This document shows, in pieces, positions 44,965 to 53,602 of a stretch of 64,000 bases of DNA. Each line of letters begins with the position of its first letter. Position 1 is the stretch's first letter. The translations under genes and the position numbers were made by a program. This DNA is from DAHUXN01 sp963811805 (GTDB taxonomy: Bacteria; Acidobacteriota; Terriglobia; Acidiferrales; UBA7541), in NCBI GenBank assembly GCA_963811805.1, contig CAWESU010000002.1, forward strand, positions 1 through 64,000, written 5' to 3'. The notes beneath the pieces are model-generated. The model saw nothing but the letters and a program-made list of their open reading frames with translations, had not been told where the DNA came from and did no database searches.

Positions 44965-45987
44965 CTAATTTCCGGACACCGGCTGCGCCGCCGGTGCGTA
45001 GTATCCCGGACGCGTGCGGACTACCAGCTTTCCTGCTCCGCGCACACCACTGACCTGCACCTTCACCGTCCGGAATGCTCCGTCCCGCGCCGTATTCAAC
45101 GGGTAGTAGCCCACCATATATTGCGAGCGAATATCCTGCGCGATGCGCGTGCAGATCTCATCCGCCTCATCCACCGTCTTCGGAAAATACGCTTCGCCGC
45201 CAGAAGCCGCGGTCAGCGCCAGCAAAGCATTCTTGCCCTGGCGGATCTCTTCCCGCGAGTCGTCATCTCTGGTAAAGAGTCCCACGGCGTAAATCACCAC
45301 ATCGGATTGCTGCACTTTCTGCACCGTGTAGGAAAGCGTGTGCCCCGGAGCGCTATCGTGATCCACTCCGTCGGTCACCACCAGCAGCACTTTCTTCTCG
45401 CGCGTCCCTTTTTTCAGATGGCTCATCGATCCAAGAAGCGCGTCGTACAGCGCCGTGCCGCCGCGCGAATCGATCCGTTCCAGCGCCGCCTTCAGGACTT
45501 TCGGGTCGTTGGTGAAATCCTCGTCCATATCCAAATAATATTCGTCGTTGAAGTTCACCACGAACATTTGGTCTTGCGGATTGCTCGTCTGCACGAAGGT
45601 CATCGCCGCTGCGTTCACGCGCGCGCGCTTCGACCTCATGCTTCCGCTGTTGTCGATCACCAGGCCCACGGAGATGGGAATATCCGCATGCGTGAACGCC
45701 GAAATTTTCTGCGGCGTGTTGTTTTCCAGCACGCGGAAGTCGTTTTCCGTCAGACCCGGCACGAAATTCCCATTCTTGTCGACGATGGTCACCGGCAGCC
45801 GCACCATGTCCACATTTTTTTTCAGCGTGTACCTGTTGCTCTGCGAAGTTCCATACGGCGGAGGAATTTGCGGCGGGTTCTGTGCGAACGCGCTGGCGCC
45901 AAAGAACGCAAAAATCGCTGTCACTGCGATAAAAGCGGCAAAAACAGAAGCAGGAGCGCTCTTAGCTGCTCGGCGCGAAATACCCAT
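44965..45987 (-). CDS. Secreted VWFA-related domain protein (about 340 aa)
   Basis: From MGISRRAAKS, with signal peptide (VFAAFIAVTAIFAFFGASAFAQ). A longer frame to 46098 overlaps the upstream gene. The family beta segment is VTIVDKNGNFVPGLTENDFRVLENN (about 66-90). The VWA domain has an intact MIDAS, DNSGS (112-116), and continues with VLLVVTDGVDHDS near 210. It is the second of a tandem pair; the other gene ends 26 bp inside its start region. Function unknown. Confidence 0.85.
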   Translation of the reverse strand: MGISRRAAKSAPASVFAAFIAVTAIFAFFGASAFAQNPPQIPPPYGTSQSNRYTLKKNVDMVRLPVTIVDKNGNFVPGLTENDFRVLENNTPQKISAFTHADIPISVGLVIDNSGSMRSKRARVNAAAMTFVQTSNPQDQMFVVNFNDEYYLDMDEDFTNDPKVLKAALERIDSRGGTALYDALLGSMSHLKKGTREKKVLLVVTDGVDHDSAPGHTLSYTVQKVQQSDVVIYAVGLFTRDDDSREEIRQGKNALLALTAASGGEAYFPKTVDEADEICTRIAQDIRSQYMVGYYPLNTARDGAFRTVKVQVSGVRGAGKLVVRTRPGYYAPAAQPVSGN

Positions 45988-46972
45988 AGCGCGCATAAAC
46001 GGTGAGCGGCGGAAGCCCTCGCGGCGGGCGCAGCTTGACCTTGATCTTCCGCCATTTTCCATCGGGTTTCTTGTTGCCCGGCCTGTATCCCAGCACATAC
46101 TGATTCCGCAGCTCCATGCTGATCTTCGTTGCCACGTCGGCCAGGTTATCCAGGTTATGCACGATGAACGACCGGCCGCCGGTCATGTCTGCCAGGTCCT
46201 CCATGAACGCCGGCCCCGAGCATTCCTCCGGACTCCTGTCGCACGCATCCGGATCCACAATCCCAATCGCGTAAATCTGTACGTCCGACTCGCGCAGGAA
46301 GCGTTTCACATCGTCTTCGTCGTACCTGCTGTGATTATCGCCCCCATCCGATATGATGAGCAAAGCCTTTCTCGTGTTGCGTGCTCCTTTCATCTCGCTC
46401 ATCCCCAGGTACACGGCATCGATCAGCGCGGTCATTCCTCCCGTCGGGCTGAACAGCAATTCGTTTTGCAGCTCCTCGATGCTGGTCGTGAAAGGCGTCG
46501 CCAGTTCCGCGCGATCCGCGAAATCCACCAGGAAAAATTCGTCCGCGGGATTCGCCGTCTTGAAAAATTGCACCGCGGCCATGCGCGACTTCGCGATTTT
46601 GTCCGCCATGCTTCCGCTGACGTCGAAAATCACCCCAATCGAGATCGGAACATCATCTTCCGCGAAGCGCATCACTTGCTGTTCTTTTCCGTCTTCATAC
46701 ACGCGGAAATTGTCCTGCTCCAGTCCCGTCACCAGCCGCCCGTACGGGTCCGTCACGGTGATGTTCACCAGCACCAGGTTCACATCTTTTCGTACCGAGT
46801 CTTCGCGGGAAGTTTTATTTTCTGGAGGAGGCTTGTAAATCAGTGGCCCCGTCGTTCCTGAAGTCCCTGAGGTTTGCGCGCAGGCCGGGCCGCACATTAT
46901 CAGCAGAGCCGCCATCGCGATGCTTATCGCGCTTGCGGCCTTCCATCTCGCGGCCACTCTGGCTGCCTTCAT
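45962..46972 (-). CDS. Secreted VWFA-related domain protein (336 aa)
   Basis: Signal peptide (AISIAMAALLIMCGPACAQ), family beta segment (LVNITVTDPYGRLVTGLEQDNFRVYEDGKEQQ, about 68-99), then a VWA domain with an intact MIDAS DVSGS (117-121) and a downstream ALLIISDGGDNHSRY. The last about 60 residues form the family C-terminus (YVLGYRPGN ... YGYFAPSS). First of the tandem pair with 44965-45987; AGGGGG is positioned as ribosome site. Ligand unknown. Confidence 0.87.
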   Translation of the reverse strand: MKAARVAARWKAASAISIAMAALLIMCGPACAQTSGTSGTTGPLIYKPPPENKTSREDSVRKDVNLVLVNITVTDPYGRLVTGLEQDNFRVYEDGKEQQVMRFAEDDVPISIGVIFDVSGSMADKIAKSRMAAVQFFKTANPADEFFLVDFADRAELATPFTTSIEELQNELLFSPTGGMTALIDAVYLGMSEMKGARNTRKALLIISDGGDNHSRYDEDDVKRFLRESDVQIYAIGIVDPDACDRSPEECSGPAFMEDLADMTGGRSFIVHNLDNLADVATKISMELRNQYVLGYRPGNKKPDGKWRKIKVKLRPPRGLPPLTVYARYGYFAPSS

Positions 46973-47257
46973 TCAACCCCCTAGGCCGAGGCAGCAGCCG
47001 AATCTCTGACGCAAATCTTACCACCGGTCGCCATCAAATCAAGGGGGGAAAGTGTGGATTCTGCAACATCAGAAAGCTGTAATCCTCGCGCCGGTACCAC
47101 TACGTTCGTACTAACCGAGTCCTATCGCCGATCGCCCGTAGGTTGACCTAGGCCACCGTTGGCTCGATGTGACCCTCTGCTCTGCGCTGGTTCTTGCCAC
47201 ATCTCTCGAAAAGTGTCAAAGTTTCCTCAGCGGTGTGGATACTGCGCGCCGCCAACA

Positions 47258-48028
47258 ATGACCTCTGATTCAAAGCCGAACGTCATCGTCGTCATTCCTG
47301 CGCGTCACGCCTCCTCGCGCTTTCCGGGAAAACCTCTTGCGCCCATCGCCGGCCGCCCCATGATCCAGCACGTCTACGAGCGCGCCAAACAAAGCCAGCG
47401 CGCCTCGCGCGCCATCGTCGCCACCGACGACGCGCGCATCCGCGACGCCGTCGAATCCTTCCACGGCGACGTCATCATGACCCGCTCCGAGCATCGCACC
47501 GGCACCGACCGCCTCGCCGAAGTCGCCGTGCACATTCCTGCGGACATCTACGTCAACCTCCAGGGCGATCTGCCGCTGATTTCGCCCGAGGTCATCGACG
47601 CCGTCGTCGACGCCCTCGTTTCTGCCGGAGACGAAGTCCACGTTTCCACCCTCTGCGTTCCCATCACCACACCCGAAGACATCATGAATCCCAACATCGT
47701 CAAAGTCGTCTCCGACTTCGACGGCAACGCCCTCTATTTTTCCCGCGCGCCCATCCCCTGGGTCCGCGACGCCGGCCAGCGCGTCGCCGCCCGCCATTTC
47801 AAGCACATTGGCATCTACGCCTTTCGCCGCGACGCTCTTCTCGACTTTCCCGCGCTCCCGCCCGGCGAGCTCGAGCGCCTCGAGCAGCTCGAGCAGCTCC
47901 GCTGGATGGAAAACGGCTACCGCATCGCCGTCGGCGAAGCCGCCACCTACGAAGGTGTCGAAGTCGACGTTCCCGCCGACGTTGCGCGCGCCGAAGAGCT
48001 CCTCCGCGGTCGCGCCGCCAAACCGTAG
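47258..48028 (+). CDS. kdsB: 3-deoxy-manno-octulosonate cytidylyltransferase (CMP-KDO synthetase)
   Basis: Activates KDO with CTP for lipopolysaccharide inner-core synthesis. 256 residues from MTSDSKPNVIV. N-terminal nucleotide-binding motif IPARHASSRFPGKPLAPIAGRPM (about 10-32), then IVATDDARI (about 50-58), and the C-terminal GEAATYEGVEVDVPADVARAEELL. Its presence implies a Gram-negative outer membrane with LPS. The frame extends upstream to 47159 without family features, so I start at the later Met. No kdsA or waaA nearby. Confidence 0.94.
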   Translation: MTSDSKPNVIVVIPARHASSRFPGKPLAPIAGRPMIQHVYERAKQSQRASRAIVATDDARIRDAVESFHGDVIMTRSEHRTGTDRLAEVAVHIPADIYVNLQGDLPLISPEVIDAVVDALVSAGDEVHVSTLCVPITTPEDIMNPNIVKVVSDFDGNALYFSRAPIPWVRDAGQRVAARHFKHIGIYAFRRDALLDFPALPPGELERLEQLEQLRWMENGYRIAVGEAATYEGVEVDVPADVARAEELLRGRAAKP

Positions 48029-48261
48029 CCGCCACGAGTTCTTCGCCGCATCGAAACGAAAACCGCACTTTTTTTCATCATTCGCCTACAGTGTTTTCGG
48101 CCCGATTCGCCTTCCATAAATTGTAAGACGCACAATGTTCAAGCCAAACTCTGTCGGGTTTTTACCCCTCCTGCGTTGGCTCCCGATGTGCTCTTTAACC
48201 ATCGTCCTGCCCGCGGCGCAATCCTGCTCAGCCGCAATCTGCAGTCGATGAGGCATGGGGA

Positions 48262-48768
48262 ATGAAAAAAGTGACTTTCGCAGCCATCGCACTCGTAGCC
48301 TTTTTGTTTACCTTTCTCTGCGTTGCTCCCCCAGCGAACGCCGACGCCGTGTCGGTCGATTTATCGGGAACTCTCTCCAGCGCCGCAGCCCTGGGCACTA
48401 TGAATTTTGCCGTGACCTCCGCTGGCAGGACCGCCGAAACCCTGACCCTGGACAATGTGCGGCCGATCGATTCCAGCTTCCTGGGCTTTGCCTTCGGCGC
48501 GAACGGCTCCTTCGCGGGCGATACCGCACCCTCTCCGTTCCGCATGGGCATGCTTGATTTCTGGTCGAGTGTTTCCGAATGGAGCTCCCTTGGTTCGCAT
48601 AATGACCGAACGTTCCACTTCGGCTTCCTCCGGAGATGGAGCTGGACTCACGGCGCCGACCCGACACTCTCTCCGTCGCCCACTCCGGAACCACCAGCCT
48701 TGCTTCTCCTGGGAACCGGTCTGCTGGTCATAGGAATCCAAATGCGGCGTCGTTCGCCCGTCTCATGA
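48262..48768 (+). CDS. PEP-CTERM sorting-domain secreted protein
   Basis: 168 residues with a signal peptide (TFAAIALVAFLFTFLCVAPPANA) and a C-terminal PEP-CTERM-like cassette: PTPEPPALLLLGTGLLVIGI plus a basic end (QMRRR). Such proteins are processed by exosortase (EpsH/XrtA) and often tied to exopolysaccharide. The middle is Ser/Thr/Gly-rich with no family. No exosortase gene in the window. A strong terminator follows (48821-48872). Confidence 0.75.
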   Translation: MKKVTFAAIALVAFLFTFLCVAPPANADAVSVDLSGTLSSAAALGTMNFAVTSAGRTAETLTLDNVRPIDSSFLGFAFGANGSFAGDTAPSPFRMGMLDFWSSVSEWSSLGSHNDRTFHFGFLRRWSWTHGADPTLSPSPTPEPPALLLLGTGLLVIGIQMRRRSPVS

Positions 48769-48820
48769 CGTAACGTGAGCGCGCACCCCGCTGTTCGCGG
48801 CGCGTCCTGATTTTGCAGGC

Positions 48821-48872
48821 AGGGCCTGCTCTTCCCCCCGAGTCTTACTCGAAGAGCAGGCCCTTTCTTTTT
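48821..48872 (+). terminator. Rho-independent terminator after the PEP-CTERM gene
   Basis: A perfect 13-bp stem (AGGGCCTGCTCTT at 48821-48833 with AAGAGCAGGCCCT at 48852-48864), an 18-base loop, then a T-rich run (TTCTTTTT). Confidence 0.9.
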
Positions 48873-48895
48873 CAGATTGATTGTCCGCGGCCAGG

Positions 48896-49402
48896 CTATC
48901 CCCGGCGCTGCTGCGCTCCCCACAATCGTAAGAAGCCAGACAGGGAGTACGCGAAGAGCGCCACCGCCCACGCCAGCGTCACGAACCGGAAGGCAACCAC
49001 GTACGGGTAACCGCGTTCGTAGGGCCGGTGCAGAGGCAGCAGCAGCGAAAGCCCAAGCGCAACGGCCACTTCTGCAATCGTCCATGCCCGGCCGCAATCG
49101 CGCGACGCCATCTTGAGATCGATTTTCCAGCCCGCCCACCACCAAAACAGAAAAACCAGCAGTTGGTGTTCCCAGAAGAGGTAACGCACCCAGTAACCGT
49201 GCGTCCAGTAGAGCAGGTGATGGTCGATCTGATAGGTCGCGGTCATGGCCGAGACGAATGTCGGAACCACGTTGATGCAATTCACGAAAAAGTGCAGGTT
49301 CACGCTGTGCGCTAGCAGCCCGCCGAAAAACCACGGCGACATTCCAATCGACAGGATCACGTTCACCACCGCAAGCACGATTCTCCACGTCCAAGTCTTC
49401 AT
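48896..49402 (-). CDS. Multi-pass membrane protein, unknown function
   Basis: 168 residues from the Met with a GGGAGAG ribosome site about 6 bp upstream (MKTWTWRIVLAVV); a Met nine codons earlier also exists. Four to five hydrophobic spans (about 5-24, 34-55, 70-90, 108-126 and 134-155) with a Trp/His-rich loop (DHHLLYWTHGYWVRYLFWEHQ). No family recognised. The neighbouring Sel1-type gene on the same strand also ends in membrane spans. Confidence 0.7.
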   Translation of the reverse strand: MKTWTWRIVLAVVNVILSIGMSPWFFGGLLAHSVNLHFFVNCINVVPTFVSAMTATYQIDHHLLYWTHGYWVRYLFWEHQLLVFLFWWWAGWKIDLKMASRDCGRAWTIAEVAVALGLSLLLPLHRPYERGYPYVVAFRFVTLAWAVALFAYSLSGFLRLWGAQQRRG

Positions 49403-49524
49403 GCGCACTCTCCCGGTGTGGACTTTCATCCAGAAATGGCAACGATTGCTCTACGGTGGTCGGCTTGGCCCAATGTCACGGACCTACTCTCGCGCCAGCT
49501 TGTGAGAAAACCCGCTGCCATCGC

Positions 49525-50505
49525 CTACGCGTTACCCCAAGTTCTATGACGTCCTGCCGGCAGGGACCGCAGGAGGGATACGCACGCGGGGCGCTTGAAA
49601 ATCGCCCGCAAGAGGTAGACCACGTACCACACGGCCAGTACATCCACCACCAAACCTACGCCGGCCATGAATCGGAAAATGAGATTGGCCATCGCCCAGT
49701 CACCGATCTCATTAACGATCATGCGTGTGTGCGGGTTGCTGATCTGAGTGCAGCTGGTGGCGAGGAAATTATGGGAGCAGTGAGGAAACACGACCCAGAA
49801 GCCATAAGTCGTCAGAGTATCGAGCACCAGCACGATACCGGCCGCGTGTACGAAAATGCCGACAATGAGGCGCTGCCATCCCGTGACCAACCGTCTCTGC
49901 AAGGCACCTAAACCAAACGAAAAGGCGATCACCCCCAGAACTGCGACCGCGAACCAAGCGCGGACACGGCTGGTCCCCTTGTCCGGGTGCATCGCATTCG
50001 TCAGTCTTGCCCACTTCTTCGACTCTTGAAGATTGCGCGGAACACCAACGCCCCGCTGGTACATATCGCTGAGCTGCAGGCGCGCATGGTAATTTCCGCC
50101 CTGGGCGGCCAGCTGATACCAATGGGCCGCCTCCGCATAGTCTTGCGGCACGCCCTTACCGTAGTAATACATGATCCCAATGCGATCCTGTGCATCCGCG
50201 TTGCCCTGATCCGCTGCGCGGTGAAACCATTTCAGCGCCTCTGCATAATCGGGCCGAGGGCTCGTGGCCAAGCCGTCGTAATAGAGAACGCCCAACTTCA
50301 CCTGAGCAGCAGCGTCTCCGTTCTCGGCAGACGCAGTGAGGCGATCGAACGAAGATCTCGCGGGCGCCTGGGCGCGCGTCTGCATCGCACCAGCCACCAG
50401 CAGCACCAGCAGAAGAACCAGCAGACAGGCGGGCCACAATCGGCCGCCTATCCGGGTGATGGGCGCTTCTCCCGCCGCTGTCCCGCCGAAGAAATCCGTT
50501 CGCAT
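49525..50505 (-). CDS. Sel1-repeat protein with membrane-embedded C-terminus
   Basis: 326 residues: an N-terminal hydrophobic segment (LWPACLLVLLLVLLVAGAM), three Sel1-like repeats (AAAQVKLGVLYYDG, then NADAQDRIGIMYYYGKGVPQDYAEA and YHARLQLSDMYQRGVGVPRNLQES, about 68-160), and a C-terminal half with three or four TM spans (for example WFAVAVLGVIAFSFGLGAL and FMAGVGLVVDVLAVWYVVYLL). The Sel1 part probably sits in the periplasm and mediates partner contact. Function unknown. Confidence 0.78.
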   Translation of the reverse strand: MRTDFFGGTAAGEAPITRIGGRLWPACLLVLLLVLLVAGAMQTRAQAPARSSFDRLTASAENGDAAAQVKLGVLYYDGLATSPRPDYAEALKWFHRAADQGNADAQDRIGIMYYYGKGVPQDYAEAAHWYQLAAQGGNYHARLQLSDMYQRGVGVPRNLQESKKWARLTNAMHPDKGTSRVRAWFAVAVLGVIAFSFGLGALQRRLVTGWQRLIVGIFVHAAGIVLVLDTLTTYGFWVVFPHCSHNFLATSCTQISNPHTRMIVNEIGDWAMANLIFRFMAGVGLVVDVLAVWYVVYLLRAIFKRPACVSLLRSLPAGRHRTWGNA

Positions 50506-50690
50506 TGTTCTTTGATAATCGTTCTTTGATAATTGACCTTTGATCCCTGAGCCAAGCGCAGCAAAAAATCTGCGCGCGCCTCTTCGCTAGAAGTATGTCC
50601 GAACCCGCTACGACGTTGCGAATCGATCGCGAGCCTCTGTCAAGTACCGGTTAACGGGCAAACCGGAAGTGATTCAAGGGCGTCAAACGA

Positions 50691-50722
50691 AAAAGAGCCT
50701 CCGGTTTTCCAGAGGCTCTTTT
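50691..50722 (-). terminator. Bidirectional hairpin terminator after the duplicated-domain protein gene
   Basis: An 11-bp stem (AAAAGAGCCTC / GAGGCTCTTTT) with a 10-base loop, read on the minus strand after the stop at 50748 and ending in a U-rich TTTTTCGTTT. It could work in both directions. Confidence 0.85.
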
Positions 50723-50747
50723 CGTTACCCTAAAATAATGCGGTCAG

Positions 50748-51395
50748 TTAACGTTTGGCGGCATTGTGCTTCTTGTTGTAGATCTGCCGTGACGTTTTGT
50801 TCTGCTGTTGATTCACCGCGCGCTTGTCGGCCCGCGTCAATTTCCCGCCGTTGGCCTGGCGCATTCCGCGAGTCTCGCGGTTGATGCCCTGCTCTTTGTT
50901 CTCCAGGTTCTTGGTTTCGCCCGCGGTCAATTGGCCGCTGCGAATGCCATTCGCGATGCGGTCCTGCTGATTCTGTTTGCGCTGCCCAATTTCGCCCTTC
51001 CCGTAGTGCGCGGTATTCGCGTTGTGCTTGTCCTGATAAATATTCTTGGAGATGTTGTTCTGCCGGTTGTTCAGTTTGGCTCGGTCCGCCGCGGTCAAAT
51101 GGCCGTCGTCTTCTGAACGCATGTTGCTCTCTTCTTTATTCAAGCCCTGTTCCTTGCCTTCCAGGCTTTTCGTTTCGCCGGCGGTCAGTTGTCCGCTCTG
51201 CACGCCATTCGCGATGCGGTCTTGCTGATCCGTCTTGCGCTCACCGACGGTTGGCTTGCTTGCCGGAGTTGTCGTACTCGACTGCGTCGTCGGCGCAGTG
51301 GAACTCGTCTGTGGCGGTGCGCTTTGCGCGTAGGTTGCCGGGACACAAAAAGCCACCAGGGCCGCTCCACTCACCAATAGTATTTTAGTCTTCAT
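50748..51395 (-). CDS. Secreted protein with two copies of a Gln/Lys-rich helical domain
   Basis: 215 residues from MKTKILLV, with a signal peptide (LVSGAALVAFCVPATYAQ) and GAGAGG ribosome site. A Ser/Thr-rich linker precedes two parallel about 70-residue units. Both follow QQDRIANGxxSGQLTAGETK, then LExKEQGxNxE, GxLTxADxxxxN and xxIYxxKHNA. The pattern GQLTAGETK...EGKEQG recurs at about 67-84 and 141-158. Such units are found in small secreted proteins of soil bacteria; no biochemical function is known to me. Confidence 0.75.
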   Translation of the reverse strand: MKTKILLVSGAALVAFCVPATYAQSAPPQTSSTAPTTQSSTTTPASKPTVGERKTDQQDRIANGVQSGQLTAGETKSLEGKEQGLNKEESNMRSEDDGHLTAADRAKLNNRQNNISKNIYQDKHNANTAHYGKGEIGQRKQNQQDRIANGIRSGQLTAGETKNLENKEQGINRETRGMRQANGGKLTRADKRAVNQQQNKTSRQIYNKKHNAAKR

Positions 51396-51646
51396 GATCG
51401 CATCCTCTCTCTGACAGCTTTTTCCCGCGCCGGCCTCGAATTTGACGGAAACCGTGCACGTACCTGAAACCCTGATTCGAAGGAAAAGTTGCATTCCAAA
51501 CGTTGCTTCACTGTTAGGTTTCTAAATCCATTTTTCGCGCTAGAGAGACGCTGGGCAGGACCAGACCAGAGTCTCTTCTCATACAAAGATTTCCGCGATA
51601 AAGTTGAGTGTGGAATCTCAGAAGATGTTGCGGAAAGGAGGGCGAT

Positions 51647-52588
51647 ATGCGAATTCTAATCGTCGGGGCTGGAGCAGTTGGTGGCTATTTTGGAGGACGC
51701 CTCGCACAGGCAGGCCGTGACGTGACTTTTCTCGTTCGTCCAAAACGAGCCGAGCAAATCCAAGCCCAAGGATTACAGATTCTCAGCCCAATGCATGGCG
51801 ATTTCACCGCTAAACCCAAAACAATAACCGCAGCTCAGATTGCGTCTGCGTACGAACTTATCTTTTTGAGCGTGAAAAGCTACAGCCTTGCCGGCGCGAT
51901 CAACGATTTCGCGCCCGCCGTCGGCCCACACACGGTCATCATCCCAGTGCTAAACGGCATGCATCACATGGACGTGCTGACGGAGAGGTTTGGCAAAGAC
52001 GCTGTACTGGGTGGGGTTTGTTACGTTGCCACCGAAGTCGATTCGCAAGGCCGCATAGTCCAGCTTGCCGATTTCCAGAGTCTCAGCTACGGCGAACTGG
52101 ACGGGAAGAAGACCCCTCGGATAGAAGCAGTGCATCAAGTTTTTAGCGGGGCTGGATTTGACACCGCCATTTCCGCGGACATTTTGCGGGATATGTGGCA
52201 GAAGTGGGTATGGTTGGCTAGCTTGGGAGCCATCACGTGTCTGCTGCGCGGAAATGTCGGAGAGATCGCGGCGGTCCCCGGTGGCGCCGACTTATCTCTT
52301 TCGGCGCTTCGTGAATGTGCTGCAATCGCGGCTGCTTGCGGCTATCTGCTCTCGGAGGCGTTCCTAGCGGAAAAGAGCTCTCAAATCACTGCGCCTTCTT
52401 CCTCATTGACCTCGTCGATGTATCGTGACCTCAAAGATCAGGCGCCCGTCGAAGCGGACACCATCCTTGGTGATCTTGTCGAACGCGGGAGGAAACACGG
52501 CGTCTCTGCGCCAATCGTCCAGGCGGCATTCGTTGGTCTGACCATTTATCAGCAAGGGCGCGCCCGCGCGAAGGCTGCCGGCGGCTGA
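51647..52588 (+). CDS. 2-dehydropantoate 2-reductase (ketopantoate reductase)
   Basis: NADPH-dependent reduction of ketopantoate to pantoate in the pantothenate/CoA pathway; ApbA/PanE family, although close relatives may reduce other 2-keto acids. 313 residues from MRILIVGAG, with AGGAGGG positioned upstream. Rossmann motif GAGAVGGYFGGRLA (7-20), and ketopantoate-reductase C-terminal domain with KWVWLASLGAITCLLRGNVGEI (about 182-203) and TSSMYRDLKDQAPVEADTILGDLVERGRKHGV. No other pan gene close. Confidence 0.85.
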   Translation: MRILIVGAGAVGGYFGGRLAQAGRDVTFLVRPKRAEQIQAQGLQILSPMHGDFTAKPKTITAAQIASAYELIFLSVKSYSLAGAINDFAPAVGPHTVIIPVLNGMHHMDVLTERFGKDAVLGGVCYVATEVDSQGRIVQLADFQSLSYGELDGKKTPRIEAVHQVFSGAGFDTAISADILRDMWQKWVWLASLGAITCLLRGNVGEIAAVPGGADLSLSALRECAAIAAACGYLLSEAFLAEKSSQITAPSSSLTSSMYRDLKDQAPVEADTILGDLVERGRKHGVSAPIVQAAFVGLTIYQQGRARAKAAGG

Positions 52589-53602
52589 CACTCGAAGCAG
52601 TGCGTTAGCGACTAGGCAGATGCTCCCTGAACGCGCTCTTCTAGCCGCCAGCCTTTGCCCTTGGTTTGGCGGTGTCATTCTGAGGACCGTTTGTGGCCCC
52701 GAAGAATCTCGCCGCGGTCGTTCCCTCGGCCTTTGCGGCACAGGCTCCCGCCTGCGTGTCGTGGCATTTGTAGCGGCGGCTTTACGCCGCCAGGCTTTGA
52801 CTTTTGGTTTGCCCACCTAGGAGCGTTGCTCGTCGTGCCATCGCGCCTCGAAATCGCGCTCCCATTTGTCATTCCGAGTGAGGATGCGACCGGCAGTCCG
52901 ACGAGGAATCTGCTATTGCCTTTGGGTCTACGGTCGGAGGACTTACCCGAGCGTTGTCTCCCGGATACGGGCTCGCGCACTTTTTGCCATCCCTTGTGTT
53001 TTACAGGTCAGCGTCGCGCTACTGAGCACTGCTTGTAGGGTCCTTAGGGGGTCGGAGCCTCAGCTCCGACATGAGGAATGCCGGTGGCCGATTTTCCTAT
53101 CGCGCGTTTCATCCGCGCGAAGTATTTGCTCCAACTCACTTGCTTGCCCTGACGAAGGAAGGGTCACTTGTCACTGGCCCTAGACCACTGACCACTGACC
53201 ACCGACCACTGACCACTGACCACTGACCACTGACCACTGACCACTGACCACTTGTCGCCCCCATCGAGCTTTCAAATGGCTGGCCTTGACCCTTATTTAA
53301 CCTCCTGTTGATCATCGACACGAATGGCCTGGTTCTATAACCCGATTTTGCCTCGTTTTTTCAGAATTGGCCTGGTCGCTCCTGTGCAGCGCCGATACAA
53401 TCCGGCGGCAACCATGGTCCACAAATTTGCGTTTTTCTCAGGAAATTCGCACATTTCGAAATTCCGCGCCCTCGAACGCCTTCAAAAAACACGTTTTTCA
53501 ATGGCCTGCTCTTCCAGTCCAATTTTGTCGATTTTTCGTGCGCGCAGCGGACAATTTGGCCTGTTCTAGTACGCTTGAATGTTCGCCTGGTCTTCGCCTG
53601 CG
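52589..53602. other. Repeat-rich non-coding interval
   Basis: About 1 kb with no gene I accept. It contains two dispersed-repeat boxes (near 52674 and 52868), a GGCGGCTTTACGCCGCC hairpin near 52775, the 7-bp tandem array at 53183-53252, and about five TGGCCTG-type motifs between 53325 and 53590. Open frames on both strands are composed of these repeats. Confidence 0.6.
53183..53252. repeat. Tandem array of ten 7-bp units (GACCACT)
   Basis: Ten head-to-tail copies, nine identical and one GACCACC (53197-53203). A related GTCACTTGTCACT motif stands just upstream (53163) and at 8293-8320. It makes a Gly/Gln/Trp/Ser/Val peptide pattern in translation, which is the reason it produces false gene calls. 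Confidence 0.95.

Noticed and set aside
53183..53252. CRISPR array.
   Set aside because: 7-bp units without spacers; no cas gene in the window. The 85-bp array also lacks variable spacers.
53136..53321. Minus-strand frame with repeated SGQWSVV.
   Set aside because: It is the translation of the 7-bp array.
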